Source: JACKJA01 sp050297015
GTDB lineage: Bacteria; Pseudomonadota; Alphaproteobacteria; Micavibrionales; Micavibrionaceae
NCBI GenBank assembly: GCA_050297015.1
Contig: JBNKRZ010000011.1
Coordinates: forward strand, 142,730-206,729
Direction: 5' to 3'
DNA length: 64,000 nt
Below the pieces are notes generated by a model. That model saw only the letters and a program-made list of their open reading frames with translations, was not told the origin of the DNA and did no database searches. Numbering within the stretch: position 1 is the first letter of the stretch; the number at the start of each line of letters is the position of its first letter. This document shows positions 63,861-64,000 of the stretch, piece by piece. A program made the position numbers and the translations under genes.

Positions 63861-64000
63861 TAGATACTGTAGTCACATGTTATGTACATTTCTGCGCAAG
63901 CAGGTTTTTGATGAATGTGCGCGAAAAATGCGCAGAGCATAGCCATAGCTACGGTTAAGCATTTTGAGCGAACAGACGCAAAAAGATGCCGCGCCCTTCG
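63861..64000. mobile_element. Second copy of the TIR element, cut by the window edge
   Basis: It begins TAGATACTGTAGTCAC and continues TTATGT-CATT-CTGCGC, then the core CATAGCCATAGCTACG-GTTAAGC-TTTTGAGCG, all of which align with 4415-4560. The copy at 4415 has CATAGCCAAAGCTACG-GTTCAAGC-TTTGAGC. Its far end is outside the window. It sits next to coq9. Confidence 0.7.

Noticed and set aside
1..64000. tRNA, rRNA or CRISPR loci
   Set aside because: No cloverleaf, rRNA-like stretch or regularly spaced repeat was seen by eye. A small RNA could still be missed without a covariance search.

Overview
The window looks like chromosomal DNA of an alphaproteobacterium. Supporting markers are a GapR (DUF2312) nucleoid protein, a COQ9-family ubiquinone protein, the hemC-hemD-mitofilin-hemY block, a Caulobacter-style cpa/tad pilus locus whose flp pilin has a CtrA-type site upstream, and the pal-cpoB-tilS-ftsH-glmM gene order. 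The exact lineage cannot be fixed from sequence alone; a Micavibrio-like or Rhodospirillales-like relative is an inference. I saw no tRNA, rRNA, CRISPR array, integrase or transposase.

Layout: 1-1109 is a prepilin-like gene cut by the left edge. 1372-2447 holds two divergent small regulators that share a direct repeat between them. 2481-14871 (minus strand) is a complete tad/cpa pilus locus: tadE, tadF, tadG, flp, cpaA, cpaB, cpaC, cpaD, cpaE, cpaF, tadB, tadC. 14996-17710 holds a membrane protein and a tail-anchored pseudokinase-like protein. 17836-28981 (minus) is housekeeping: purA, a thiD-like kinase, glmM, ftsH, tilS, cpoB, pal, a SirB1-like protein, a BON lipoprotein, yraN and rsmI. A divergent lpoA-like gene, a cysteine-rich secreted protein, an acyl-CoA dehydrogenase and a lytic transglycosylase-like gene follow to about 34 kb.

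34066-42086 is an exopolysaccharide export and synthesis cluster (SLBB exporter, two GT2, Wzz-like, GT4, O-antigen-ligase-like), with a TauE-type permease beside it. 43884-45716 is a compact four-gene set that looks like envelope metal handling: a Cys/His/Met secreted protein, an outer-membrane-like protein, a periplasmic HMA protein and a MerT-like membrane protein. 45717-46516 is a gene-free nest of palindromic repeats. Then come a rhomboid protease, acs, an EamA transporter, gpsA, tsaD, the hemC/hemD/mic60-like/hemY block, a second Wzy-like ligase, gapR, a DotI/IcmL-like protein and coq9.

The most unusual non-coding signal is a family of terminal-inverted-repeat elements. Their ends (TAGGGTCAGGAC... 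or TAGATACTGTAGTCAC) sit flush against genes and supply the TAG stop codon of at least three of them. A full copy of about 278 bp separates cpaF from tadB, a second copy begins at the right edge, and solo ends lie at 30.5 and 48.3 kb. Another repeat family has inserted in frame inside the transglycosylase gene. Other notable points are a Mic60-like protein with an N-terminal helix-turn-helix, a LexA-fold regulator without its catalytic dyad, and a ThiD-like kinase with a changed GTGC motif.
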